A stretch of 64,000 bases of DNA, taken from positions 930,001 through 994,000 of the forward strand of contig JAGYXB010001072.1 of assembly GCA_022495005.1 (NCBI GenBank). The letters are read 5' to 3'. This DNA is from Rhyacophila brunnea (taxonomy: Eukaryota > Arthropoda > Insecta > Trichoptera > Rhyacophilidae). The notes beneath the pieces are model-generated. The model was not told the DNA's origin. It made no database searches and was given only the letters and a program-made list of their open reading frames with translations. The position numbers and the translations under genes were made by a program. Positions within the stretch are counted from its first letter, which is position 1. Each line of letters opens with the position of its first letter. Shown in pieces: positions 55,483 to 64,000 of this stretch.

Positions 55483-55846
55483 AACTATACTTCAGCTGGG
55501 GCACGGTCTAAAACGATCGTGATTACGCGACGCGAAGATTGTGCAAATGACGCGAGCAGAACAAAACATAATTTTTCATAAAAAGTCAACATGCGTCCAT
55601 TTAATGTTATGTTTATTGTTCTATTACTAAGAATAATAATATATTCATTGACATGTTTTCTTTTTCAAGTAAATGGATGACGTTTTTTAGTCATCTTTAC
55701 ACGATTTAAGAATTAATTCCCCCGACGCCATCACAAAACAAATTGACGTGTTCAGAGCTCGACTTTCGCTCTCCGATTGCCAGCCAGTCCGAAATTTCGT
55801 CGCACCTATAGTTGAAAATTATTTGCCGTTTCACTGAAGTATGCTC
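55483..55846 (+). mobile_element. TTAA MITE family M, copy B
   Basis: It is flanked by TTAA at 55479-55482 and 55847-55850, with tips AACTATACTTCAGCTGGGGC and, at the right, CACTGAAGTATGCTC. The minus strand opens ATGGCGTCGGGGGAATTAAT. Nearly identical to copy A at 15847-16205, differing mainly by a roughly 10-bp indel. Confidence 0.9.
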
Positions 55847-55872
55847 TTAAACGAGCCATCGTCGTCGGCCAT

Positions 55873-56295
55873 ACGATAAAAAGAAAGACTCATGCTAAGG
55901 TTTCCACGGAAAAGAGAAACATAGAGAACGAGTCTCCGCTCAAATATGTATCTAAAAGATTTTACAGTCCATTGGACACAAAACCAGAAAGGGAAACAAT
56001 AATTTGGAAAGGTTTTCGTGTTGATCCTCGAAGGAGGGAGGTCGCTACACAATGGTGTGAATGACGCCACGGGTCTCTCAATCTTTAGCCTATGCAAATG
56101 GGGAAATACACAGACCTAGCTAGGACTTTTGAAAGGTGTTACCTTCCTCGCTGACTCGATGATGAAGAATTCAATAAAGGGTGGGTATTGTACATCTTGA
56201 AATAAAATCCATTATATAAGCAAAAGAGAAAATAGTGTACGTAGGTACGCAATAAGAAAGATGCCACCAACTTTTAGTTCGTGTTGCCCTGGTGG
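55873..56295. repeat. near-identical duplication, copy 2
   Basis: It matches 16218-16656 with only a few substitutions (for example GACTCATGC for GACGCATGC). It follows MITE copy B as copy 1 follows MITE copy A. Downstream is a solitary MITE M right end (56316-56356), so this duplicate is bracketed by family M ends. Confidence 0.88.
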
Positions 56296-56315
56296 GTCTC
56301 AGTCAGTCACGGGTC

Positions 56316-56356
56316 AGTTGAAAATTATTTCCCGTTTCACTGAATTACCTACCGTC
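56316..56356 (+). mobile_element. family M MITE right-end fragment
   Basis: GTTGAAAATTATTTCCCGTT then TCACTGAATTACCTACCGTC is a slightly diverged family M right end and is followed by TTAA (56357-56360). No matching left part precedes it. Confidence 0.7.
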
Positions 56357-56544
56357 TTAATAATTGGTAAAGCATGTTGACCAAAATCCGATGGATGCAG
56401 GTCCATGTCATGGTACCATTACTTTTCTAATAGATAGGTATATTTCTGAGAAGTTCCAAATTAATTTCGTACATAGGTACATATTTATCTTTTTAAAACC
56501 ATAATAGGGCATGAGGCCCAATGATAGTATTTGAGTGACACAGC

Positions 56545-56680
56545 AGTGTAATAGGAGAAAAGCGAAACGATCACATAAACACACAGGCTTTAGGAAAACC
56601 GCATAAATATATTGTGAAATCACCAAGGATTGAACCCGGAATTTCCGCGACGCACTGGATCACAGAGGTAAACCTACTAA
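56545..56680 (-). mobile_element. SINE S1 fragment with B box
   Basis: The reverse complement contains a B box (GGGTTCAATCC) and the S1 body words (CACAATATATTTATGCGG, AAGCCTGTGTGTTTATGTGA). The 5' head is poorly conserved. Confidence 0.6.
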
Positions 56681-56832
56681 ACTATCTAAAACGACTTATT
56701 GATTTAAATTTAAATTTAACAAGAGTAGATAACAAGATAACTCTCACTTTAATCGTATTGAATGAGTATTTTTTCTCGTGGGTAGGTTGGATAGGTATGT
56801 GACGTTATTCTTCGATTTTCTGACTTACTTAT

Positions 56833-57230
56833 ATAATATATTCAATTTATTTATTTTTTAACATTGTGGACATTACAAATAACAAATAAAGTTTAAGACG
56901 TTCGCAACATGGCATAAAACATTATAACGAAGAAAGAAAAAGAAAACTAATAAAAAGGGATAACAATGAAAATATGAAAAGACAACATATAAACTTAACA
57001 TACAAAACCAGTGAAAATATAATTTTACATATATAAAAGTTCAAAGAACTACCTACACCGAGTTTGCTAAGGAGGAATTTATAAAATAGCGTCCACCTAA
57101 ACTCACCCTCACGTAAGTGGAATATATCAACACCCGAAGCAATTTGGTTGAACATAGTTACCCCCCCCCAATTGGCATTACCAGTGGGCTGGTTCTGCAC
57201 CATCTCATATATACCCCGTATAAGTCGAAA
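56833..57230 (-). mobile_element. LINE family L-A, C-terminus plus UTR and tail
   Basis: The minus strand reads MFNQIASGVDIFHLREGEFR (about 57090-57150), matching the LYN---...-DIFH-S---F ending of jockey/CR1-like RTs. It is followed by the CATGTTGCGAACGTCTTAAA UTR word and an A-rich AAATAAATAAATTG tail at 56833. The 142-codon minus frame here (56922-57350) is largely UTR and chance sequence. Confidence 0.65.
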
Positions 57231-57330
57231 AATAATAATTATTATAACTATAGTGCTTTTAAAAGTGTTATTAATATAAAACAAGTTGAAAGCATAACCG
57301 TTAAGTATGATATCATATCTTTTGGCAAAA

Positions 57331-57604
57331 AATTGAAGTAAGTATATCAAATAATCACAAAATAAGATTTACAGTTCATAAAAAAGGTCGTGGTATAAAT
57401 GATACAACACACTCACGCGAGGATAACCATATCTGAATATTGGTTGAATGAACACAATTGGAATTAATAACCTTCGCGTATAATGTGATTCATAATAGTA
57501 GAACGATAGAGTTATTTATTTGATTATTCATGATTTATGAAAATTAGCAATAATTGCAAGATTTACAGGATATTTAAAACCCGATCTAAGCATGTAGGTA
57601 CCAG
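57331..57604. other. unassigned DNA
   Basis: This interval shows nothing assignable. Confidence 0.4.
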
Positions 57605-57690
57605 AATACCTCAAGTAGCTCAGAGGTTAGCAGCTATGGTTCACGATCCGTGGGTCACAGGTCAAAATCAAATGTCGTTTTGTCCATTGC
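57605..57690 (+). mobile_element. decayed tRNA-like SINE head
   Basis: TAGCTCAGAGGTTAGCAG is a good pol III A box. About 30 nt on, CACAGGTCAAAATC sits where a B box should be and is degraded. It is not a functional tRNA. Confidence 0.45.
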
Positions 57691-58011
57691 GACCCACGCT
57701 AGTAGCTATGGAATGAAGATGTCTCCAAAACCCGTCAAGGCGGGAAGAGCTAAAAATGTTATACAAGAACTTGTAAATCCGCGAACGTGGTAGGTACCCA
57801 GGGATAGATTTATCGGATATGCGCACAGGAGAAGGGTCCCGCGCTGGTAAGGGAGACTACAAATTCAATAGTTTCCATCGAACGATTCGTTCAATCGTTC
57901 GACTATATCTAGGTCTACGATGTAAACATCAATTTAATTAATTGAAATAACTAAAAAAAACCTTAAAATCTAATAATATAAAAAGGAAATTAATTACCAG
58001 CTTCGCTCTTA
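57691..58011. other. unassigned DNA
   Basis: I see no feature; it may be the body of the preceding SINE. Confidence 0.35.
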
Positions 58012-58170
58012 AACGGAGCATTTAGGCAACCACAGAGTAGAGATTATATTAACAGTTTTTTCACGAGTAATATTGTTAACCATTCGTCCGAACTAATTGA
58101 ATCATTTCACTGTTTTTGTCCAACCACGGTATCAAACCAGCAACTCACAGCTTCACGGAAACCGTGGGTG
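58012..58170 (-). mobile_element. SINE S2, diverged copy e
   Basis: GGCAACCACAGAGTAGAGAT, TAACAGTTTTTTCACGAG and a decayed head ending ACCGTGGGTGC line up with the S2 layout. The B box is lost (GGTATCAAACC on the plus strand). Confidence 0.5.
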
Positions 58171-58645
58171 CAATAGAACGGTCTATTTTTTATAAACCGT
58201 TTATTTGTTTCTAAGGAGCTCCAATTGTATGGGAATAACCATACATTAGCAATAATAATTTTGATTATACGTTATAGGTAGGGATATAGGTATATTGACG
58301 AGGTGATATCGACTATCGACAGTCGACACTCTTTGATGGGCGGTCGCTCTTTATGCGTGCACTTTACGCTCGAGCGTTATTTGCATTTTAAGCGGACTAT
58401 TTGCATACCATCATCTTACAAATTGCTGCTTACAAATGCATCAAAATTCAAAATAAATTCTTTCCTGTTCAACGTTTTCCGATTATAAATGGCCAATTGT
58501 GATAAAACTGCATTTCCTGCATTAACGACCAAATACCATCGAGTAGGAAACATCGATCAGTGACCAGATCACAACCCGGCTTTAAATTGATAAAATTTGA
58601 TCGGTATAAAATTAAATATAATATTTAAATTCATACTTATGCGTA

Positions 58646-58888
58646 TAATTCTTTCTTTTTTCTTTCTTTCGACCATGTCCGAATCTAATAGGATCTTATG
58701 GGCCTCCACAAAGTGAAAGTTTCTACTAACAAATTTTGTTTTTACGAGAAATTGATGTCAGCCACTTGCTCAACCTATTAGGTCCATACACAAATTAAAA
58801 AAACAATATGACGTGTAGGTACCTACTTGGCAGACCCAGGATTCGAACCTGGAACCCACGACGCTATAGGCCAACGCTTAAGCTTAAT
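58646..58888 (-). mobile_element. SINE S2, copy c (head truncated)
   Basis: It has the same tail, body and B box (GGTTCGAATCC on the minus strand) as copies a and b, but the first 30 bp of the head are missing. TSD TTATGCGTA is exact at 58637-58645 and 58889-58897, so the truncation is a 5'-truncated retroposition and not later decay. Confidence 0.88.
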
Positions 58889-58902
58889 TTATGCGTAGAG
58901 TT

Positions 58903-59078
58903 GCCACTTCATAACTTTGCACTCCAGCTCTAGGATGAAAATGACGTAGGATATTCTAAAAATATTTGTTACTACATTAATGCAAGTGAATATATTATTT
59001 TTGATCTAATTTTATGGGAGGTAACCAGGCAAAGAGGCGTATCAGTGTAATAAAAAGTGCAAAGTTATAAAGCGTGTA
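58903..59078. mobile_element. small TIR element family N, copy 2
   Basis: CACTTCATAACTTTGCACTC at the left is inverted at the right as ACACGCTTTATAACTTTGCA. Interior words match 47902-48117. It lies a few bases from the TSD of SINE copy c. Confidence 0.7.
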
Positions 59079-59142
59079 CTCTAATATACGCACAATGGAT
59101 ATGTCCGCATATTGATTGATTGATGTTGATTCCCACTTTAAA

Positions 59143-59672
59143 CAGTGACGTTCCCTAGACAAAATGCCGCCCCTAGGCAGTGCCAAAAGGCCGCCACATT
59201 TTTTTATACTTACAGTACTTTTTATCATCCTTTCATGACTCCAATATCTAAGAAATGTGTTGTATGGATACATCACTAACAATACCACTAAATCTAATTT
59301 AAATGCCATTTCAACTTTCAAAACGAGTAACTAGCAAACAAATTCGGATACATTTGAAAATCTACACGTGTCATTGCTGTTCACTAAGGACTTGACGTCC
59401 AAGGACAACGGAAGTAAACAAGACATCGCGAACCCGACCAAAAAAACCTTTTCCTTTCAAACCTTAATCCTTTTAAAACTTTTATATTGATAATTAATAC
59501 ATTTTGTTTCCAACCAGTGAACTGAATATTTGAATGGAAATACATTTCTGTTATTACTAAGTTTAGGTAGCTATTTCTATGTATAAATAATGATTCTCCT
59601 CGATTTGCCGCCGTTCGGGTAACTGCCGCCCCAAGCGACGCTCAATCTGCCTACTCCAACGGGACGTCACTG
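59143..59672. mobile_element. hAT-type MITE
   Basis: The ends CAGTGACGTTCCCTAGACAA and (inverted) CAGTGACGTCCCGTTGGAG are flanked by the exact 8-bp TSD ACTTTAAA (59135-59142 and 59673-59680). Subterminal GCCGCCCC occurs inside both ends. It is 530 bp with no transposase frame. Confidence 0.92.
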
Positions 59673-59680
59673 ACTTTAAA

Positions 59681-60010
59681 CCTACGGACATGGGGGATTC
59701 AATGTCTGGAGGCTCCACCATCGAGTCTACAACTAGATAGAAGTTCGTCGCCCCTGACGTGGACTATTAATGACGCAAAAAACCTATCCAAACTCGTCGG
59801 TCTTCCGAAGTATGTCCCTAACTCCTGGATTCCCGCCCAGAAAGTCTTTTATGATTTAAGCCAGCATAGTTAGTGACATTGCCCATTTGTGAAAGGAAGC
59901 AGGTCACTTTCTCTTGGCGTAAATTACTTACGTTTGGCCATAAAATCAATTTGACATTCTGCAGAAAGATTAAGAAGACGGCTTCAAAATAATTCGATAC
60001 TATGACCCAC
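59681..60010. other. unassigned DNA
   Basis: I recognised nothing before repeat R4. Confidence 0.4.
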
Positions 60011-60690
60011 ACCACCGCCATTTTTAGATTAATAAAGCCTGAGAATAACTTTTTGCGCAAGCAACGAGTGGTCCACTGCCATACTATCTATTGATAACGT
60101 ACAAGTACGCAGTTTGCAAGCAGAGTTTGGTATTCTATAATGACTGAAGAGTATAAATAAGTTATTAGTTATTGTCGTTTATAATCGTCTGTCACACTGA
60201 CAAACGTCCTAGTGCAGTGGTTCCCAAAGTTGACTGGGCCCCGACCAATCTAACAAAAATGTCCAATCTTGGGACCCACCTCTTAGCTGTTTTAGAGAAA
60301 AGAGGGTATAAATATTGGTAATGCTCAGATTCCGTAGTGACGAGTCGTGGAACTACTTAATGCTGTCTTATTTGTTCTAATTGAAATAAACTAGGACCTA
60401 GTGTATTATGATATTATCATACACAGAAGTTTACTTACTTTGATCGTCACTTCCAATTATTAATAACACATAACCACTAAATCAGATGAACTCCAAGGTC
60501 TCCAAGATACGTTGAAATAATCTGAAAGAAATCTGAAACTAAGAATACTCCGACAAGTGAACACAACAGACGCGTCAGTATGAGCACTCTATAGACAATG
60601 ACAGGTCATCCATAGACAACGGGAGGGTCGAAAAGTAGGACCAGTCGTGAAATGTATCGGCTTCCTTCTCCAGTGGGCAATGCCCACACA
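60011..60690 (+). repeat. dispersed repeat R4, copy 2
   Basis: The first block, 60011-60083 (CCACCGCCATTTTTAGATTA, GCAACGAGTGGTCCAC), and the second, 60555-60670 (CAGACGCGTCAGTATGAGCA, GTAGGACCAGTCGTGAAATG), match 41521-42060. The longer spacer includes a hAT-like left end at 60219, which may be a later insertion. Confidence 0.72.
60219..60310 (+). mobile_element. hAT left-end fragment
   Basis: CAGTGGTTCCCAAAGTTGAC with a GGGCCCC-ACC stretch is the common left tip of insect hAT MITEs. No inverted right tip was located. Confidence 0.45.
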
Positions 60691-60867
60691 CATTGTTTGA
60701 TAATGAGAAACATATATTGACATATATTGAGACGGCATGCGACATCGTATATTAATAGTGTACTGTGAACAATTTTGCAATAGTTTTACAGTAGATACTA
60801 GTTCTGTTATGTAATACCTACTTCATCAATATTCATCCTGAAACATACCATCCCTTATAACAAAAAT

Positions 60868-61255
60868 CGGTGTGTGTACTTATGTACGCGCGTTATAAGT
60901 TATACTTCTTTGGCGTAACAAAACAAAAACAAAACTTGTGATAACATAGATTCTTCGACTAGCTCTTAATTTAACTTGTTAAATTACACACTCCAGAAAA
61001 ATGACCGCTTATTGGAACGCCGTTGGTTTATTTCTATACACTTTAACTTATATTACTAAATTATATAATTATTTATCGTTGTTTTTATTTTTAAAGTAAC
61101 ACCTGCCACTATTTTGTTTACGTAAGGAATTGCAAATGGCCGACAATAATAAATTCGCTGCCTAGGCAATGGAACAATTCTAAACTATAATATTATACTG
61201 TATAATAAATTCTCTGCCTAGGCAACGGAACAGTTCTTAACTATAACTATAATAT
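60868..61255 (-). repeat. dispersed repeat R3, copy 2 (uninterrupted)
   Basis: This is the reverse-complement counterpart of 29625-30150, without the hairpin MITE. At its upstream edge a roughly 60-bp unit containing GCCTAGGCAA-GGAACA is tandemly duplicated (61148-61205 and 61206-61258). Confidence 0.78.
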
Positions 61256-61261
61256 AATACT

Positions 61262-61330
61262 GTGGCGTAATGGTAATGCGTTCGGCTGATAACCGGACAA
61301 TCGGTAGTTCGAATTCAATCGAGTGCATTT
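61262..61330 (+). mobile_element. tRNA-Ile-like pseudogene or SINE head
   Basis: The D arm GCGT-AATGGTA-ATGC and anticodon arm TTCGG-CTGATAA-CCGGA (anticodon GAT, Ile) both pair well. The T arm has TTCGAAT in the loop but an impaired stem, and no acceptor stem closes cleanly. It is a tRNA relic, possibly the head of a SINE. Confidence 0.5.
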
Positions 61331-62662
61331 ATTTTTGTGTGAAAAAATAAATTATGTGTTACATACCTATCACACGCCAAAAATACACTCTGATCTGATT
61401 TTCCAAACGCACCTAAAGAAATATAACTTCAAAAACTTGTTATCCTTGAAACTGATTGAAAAGCCTATATTATGTAGAGTGATTGAGTAGATGAACCAGT
61501 GGCTATGTGAAAATGGTTTTCTCAGTGCGAGGGAGCCTGGAGGCTGCGTATCACTTCCTTACCTATTATATTGCGCATGATGGACGTCGTCGAAGTTACC
61601 GCTGCTAAACTGCTTTGTGCGCATTGCTCTTGATCTTGACTCTGGGACTCTAGAGTCATGACTCGGACACAAAAAACCAACACATGAGCGAGCAATATAG
61701 AAGCGACAAGACCGCGTCTACTAAACTTTCACCCTCCGACCCTTCGAGTAGATAACCTCGGCGGAAGTGTATATCCGTCTATAAATATTTACCAATACGA
61801 TTTTTTTGATCTGTCAATTGTCGTGCTTCTATAATAAATTTTGATCTATCTTTGGCATCCTGCCGTCACACGAGTAAATGAATGAATGTTGATTAAGTAT
61901 ACCATAATTTCGATGTTTAAATTTCTTATGTAAATAATACTCATCAAATACAGGAACGAAGAGATCTTCGTGAGAATGGTAGTAAAGTTGATAGACAAAC
62001 ATAACTAACACTGATATGATTAGGTGGGTATATCGTATGAAAACCATGTGAGCAAAATGATCTCGGTAAAATCCATTATTAAAATTCCTCTTGGATCGTC
62101 GGATTATACGGCGCGGCGCGGTACTTATTTAGGAAATTACGAGCAACGTAATAGCGAACTCCAATATCATCTAGTTATATGGAAAAGCAGAGGGAAGACG
62201 TCTGTGTGAATGCTATACTGTTTAATAATTAAAAATTGTACTATCAAATTATCGGCGGTAATTAATAAAGACAAATACTTGAAAAAATTGTATTCAAAAT
62301 GTGAGGCGACTCCGTTCCGTTAGTGTCTCAAGTGGTTTTGTTTCCCTCTCGGTGATAAATAAGAATCTTCGATTGACAATAAGTTTTTCAATTACTCTTA
62401 TTATTTTGAAAACATTTGGGAGGTTATAGATTTTACGCAAAAGGATTATATTGTGAAATAGACTGTAATGTACGATACAGTAATCATACGCGGCAGTCAA
62501 GTCTTTCTTCAGCTTTCGACGATAGATTTGCATCACTCTGGAGAACACGACGCCTAATCAAAATGCAAAAACCGTACGTAAAAATACGTAAAAAATAAAT
62601 CGAATAGTCTATTAAAATACAATACTAAATTAGGATATTATTCACAATATTACAGCAGGTTT
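61331..62662. other. unassigned DNA
   Basis: A GC-richer part at 61530-61760 and a GGCGCGGCGCGGTAC run near 62110 stand out. No frame, repeat or element end was recognised. Confidence 0.45.
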
Positions 62663-62893
62663 ATGGTGGCCGTGCGGCTTAAGCGTCGGCCTATAGCGTC
62701 GTAGGTCCCCTAATCCTCTGGTTCTGGCAAGTACACATATTGTTTTTAATTTGTGTATGAGTCAGAGTATGGACCTAATAGGTCGAGGAAGTGGCTGACA
62801 TCCATTTCTCGTAAAAACAAAATCTGTTAATACAAACCTACACTTTGTGGAGGCCCATATAGTATGATATTATTAGGATCGGACATGGAGTTT
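62663..62893 (+). mobile_element. SINE S2, copy d (plus orientation)
   Basis: The head GGTGGCCGTGCGGCTTAAGC, body GGACCTAATAGGTCGAGGAA and GTGGCTGACATCCATTTCTC, and tail region AGGATCGGACATGGAG are the reverse of copies a-c. The B box is damaged (CTAATCCTCTGGTTCTGG). I did not find a TSD. Confidence 0.75.
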
Positions 62894-64000
62894 CTTATGA
62901 AGATAGCTCCGGTTACTATTACCTTTCCAAATCCATATTCGATGGTGAAATGGGAGTTCTCTGTGAGTGTGATGAACTGCAAACAATGGAAGGCCTATTT
63001 TCGTGCAAGGCGTATCCATTAAAATGCAATTTCAACAAGATCCTACAAATTGGGGGCCAACTTCTAGATCGACACACTTTAGCCACTGATAACCCCCGAC
63101 ACCACGAAAAATAGAACAAATTAGGATTTAAATTCAACCATCACCAAGTATCGCCGTCAATGGTATTTACTTGTGCCAAGATTTGTCATCAAACGACCTT
63201 ATTAAATGGTATTACGGCTATTATACAGATGAAAAATTAAATCACATTTTCAATTACCTAAATGAACTGTGGATACTCAGGTACATCAGTGCTCTTCCGA
63301 CTATGTCCTATTTTCTGCAAAAACTATCGAACCTGTGATACGTTTATTATCTCGAATCCATAAATTTCGAGATCGAGTTGAATCCCAGAATTATGAATTC
63401 GTGGATTTTGAAACCTAGTAGTAATACATTATTTTGCAATTTCTTATGTGAAGCGCTCACGTGCTTGTTATTTATGAAATGTAAATCTTTACAAGACGAG
63501 CTAAAAAGGAACACCTTAACTCTAAAGAATAAGGAAATGAACTTATACAGAAGTTCATAATAAATTCAATTATTATGCAATATCATATCTTGATGCTCAT
63601 TCACATGACGTTTTAGCAATAAAGCACCATCTACAATCATCATAAACTACTCAACAATTATTAATCAGTAATAATGCACATTCAATAGTTCATCAAAACT
63701 AGATATAGATTGTAAGGAACACACATGTTTTGTATTATTACTTTTTTATTCAATATAATAATATCAAGAGTGACAATAATGACAGATTCGTAATATTAAA
63801 AATATATAATTTTGAGAAAACTCCAAAACATATTATTATTTAATTGACCGAGTGGAATAATAACTCACATTTTCACCGTCAGAGTGCTGACTTTTTCTGA
63901 ACGTATCTATTTTTTAAAGAGCGCGAAGTCTCGAAAAAAATCACAATGTGTACCCATGTATTTTTCATTTATGTAGCACTTTATGATTACTGATTACTTT
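62894..64000. other. unassigned DNA to window end
   Basis: The part near 62920-63120 is slightly GC-richer, but neither strand gives a recognisable protein. The rest is AT-rich. Confidence 0.45.

Noticed and set aside
56922..57350. 142-codon minus-strand frame, the longest in the window
   Set aside because: Only a short stretch (about 57090-57150) resembles a LINE C-terminus. The Ile/Phe/Leu-rich remainder is A/T-rich UTR read as protein.
61262..61330. Functional tRNA-Ile gene
   Set aside because: D and anticodon arms pair, but the T stem is broken and the acceptor stem does not close.

Overview
The window reads as AT-rich, non-coding DNA from an animal nuclear genome, most likely an insect. 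Supporting signs are tRNA-derived SINEs, 3' ends of non-LTR retrotransposons, many short hAT-type elements with 8-bp target-site duplications (TSDs), elements flanked by TTAA, and frequent GTAGGTAC/TACCTACC words of the kind common in lepidopteran and aphid genomes. I cannot place the order or species. There is no bacterial-style gene organisation, and I found no convincing host protein-coding exon, rRNA gene, functional tRNA gene or CRISPR array. Nearly all open frames are short chance ORFs, and several open at TTG rather than ATG.

What can be supported is a dense, layered set of mobile elements. (i) Eleven hAT-type DNA elements have terminal inverted repeats (TIRs) and exact or near-exact 8-bp TSDs: 13525-15370, 21033-23727, 27871-28578, 38310-39069, 39684-39999, 44475-45387, 45034-45276, 48876-49260, 51811-53238, 53652-54040 and 59143-59672. 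A probable twelfth is 47255-47691. Two carry transposase debris. (ii) A palindromic element family flanked by TTAA has three copies, including a 1.4-kb near-perfect inverted repeat at 49407-50791. (iii) A second TTAA-flanked MITE family of about 364 bp has six copies, and most of those examined keep the start of an ORF reading MAS-E-ILKSCKDD. (iv) Other inverted-repeat elements lie at 19183, 29684, 32167, 36450, 47902 and 58903. (v) Two main SINE families are present, one with clear TSDs, plus a head-to-head tRNA-like pair at 30284-30592. (vi) Broken non-LTR retrotransposon reverse-transcriptase (RT) C-termini occur throughout, some at intact 3' ends with A-rich or GAA tails.

Layout: 0-9 kb holds LINE and SINE debris and a repeated 0.5-0.66 kb unit (5680, 7960). 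9.9-15.4 kb holds a long-TIR element, a LINE RT tail, two SINEs and a hAT element split by a palindromic TTAA element. 15.8-21 kb holds TTAA MITEs and part of a near-identical duplication shared with 55.5-56.3 kb. 21-23.7 kb is a hAT element carrying a 1.8-kb minisatellite. 24-32.7 kb holds older DNA elements, a hAT remnant related to GTF2IRD2-type transposases, and tRNA-like foldbacks. 32.7-40 kb is sparse apart from a LINE tail, a foldback element and GC-rich hAT MITEs. 41-48 kb is a LINE graveyard plus nested hAT elements. 48-56 kb holds the large palindrome and further nested elements. 56-64 kb holds SINEs, a LINE tail, a hAT element and unassigned DNA.

The genes do not work together in any sense visible here. 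The coherent story is the order of insertion: TTAA MITEs and small hAT elements sit inside older hAT elements, and paralogous copies give empty-site evidence for some insertions.
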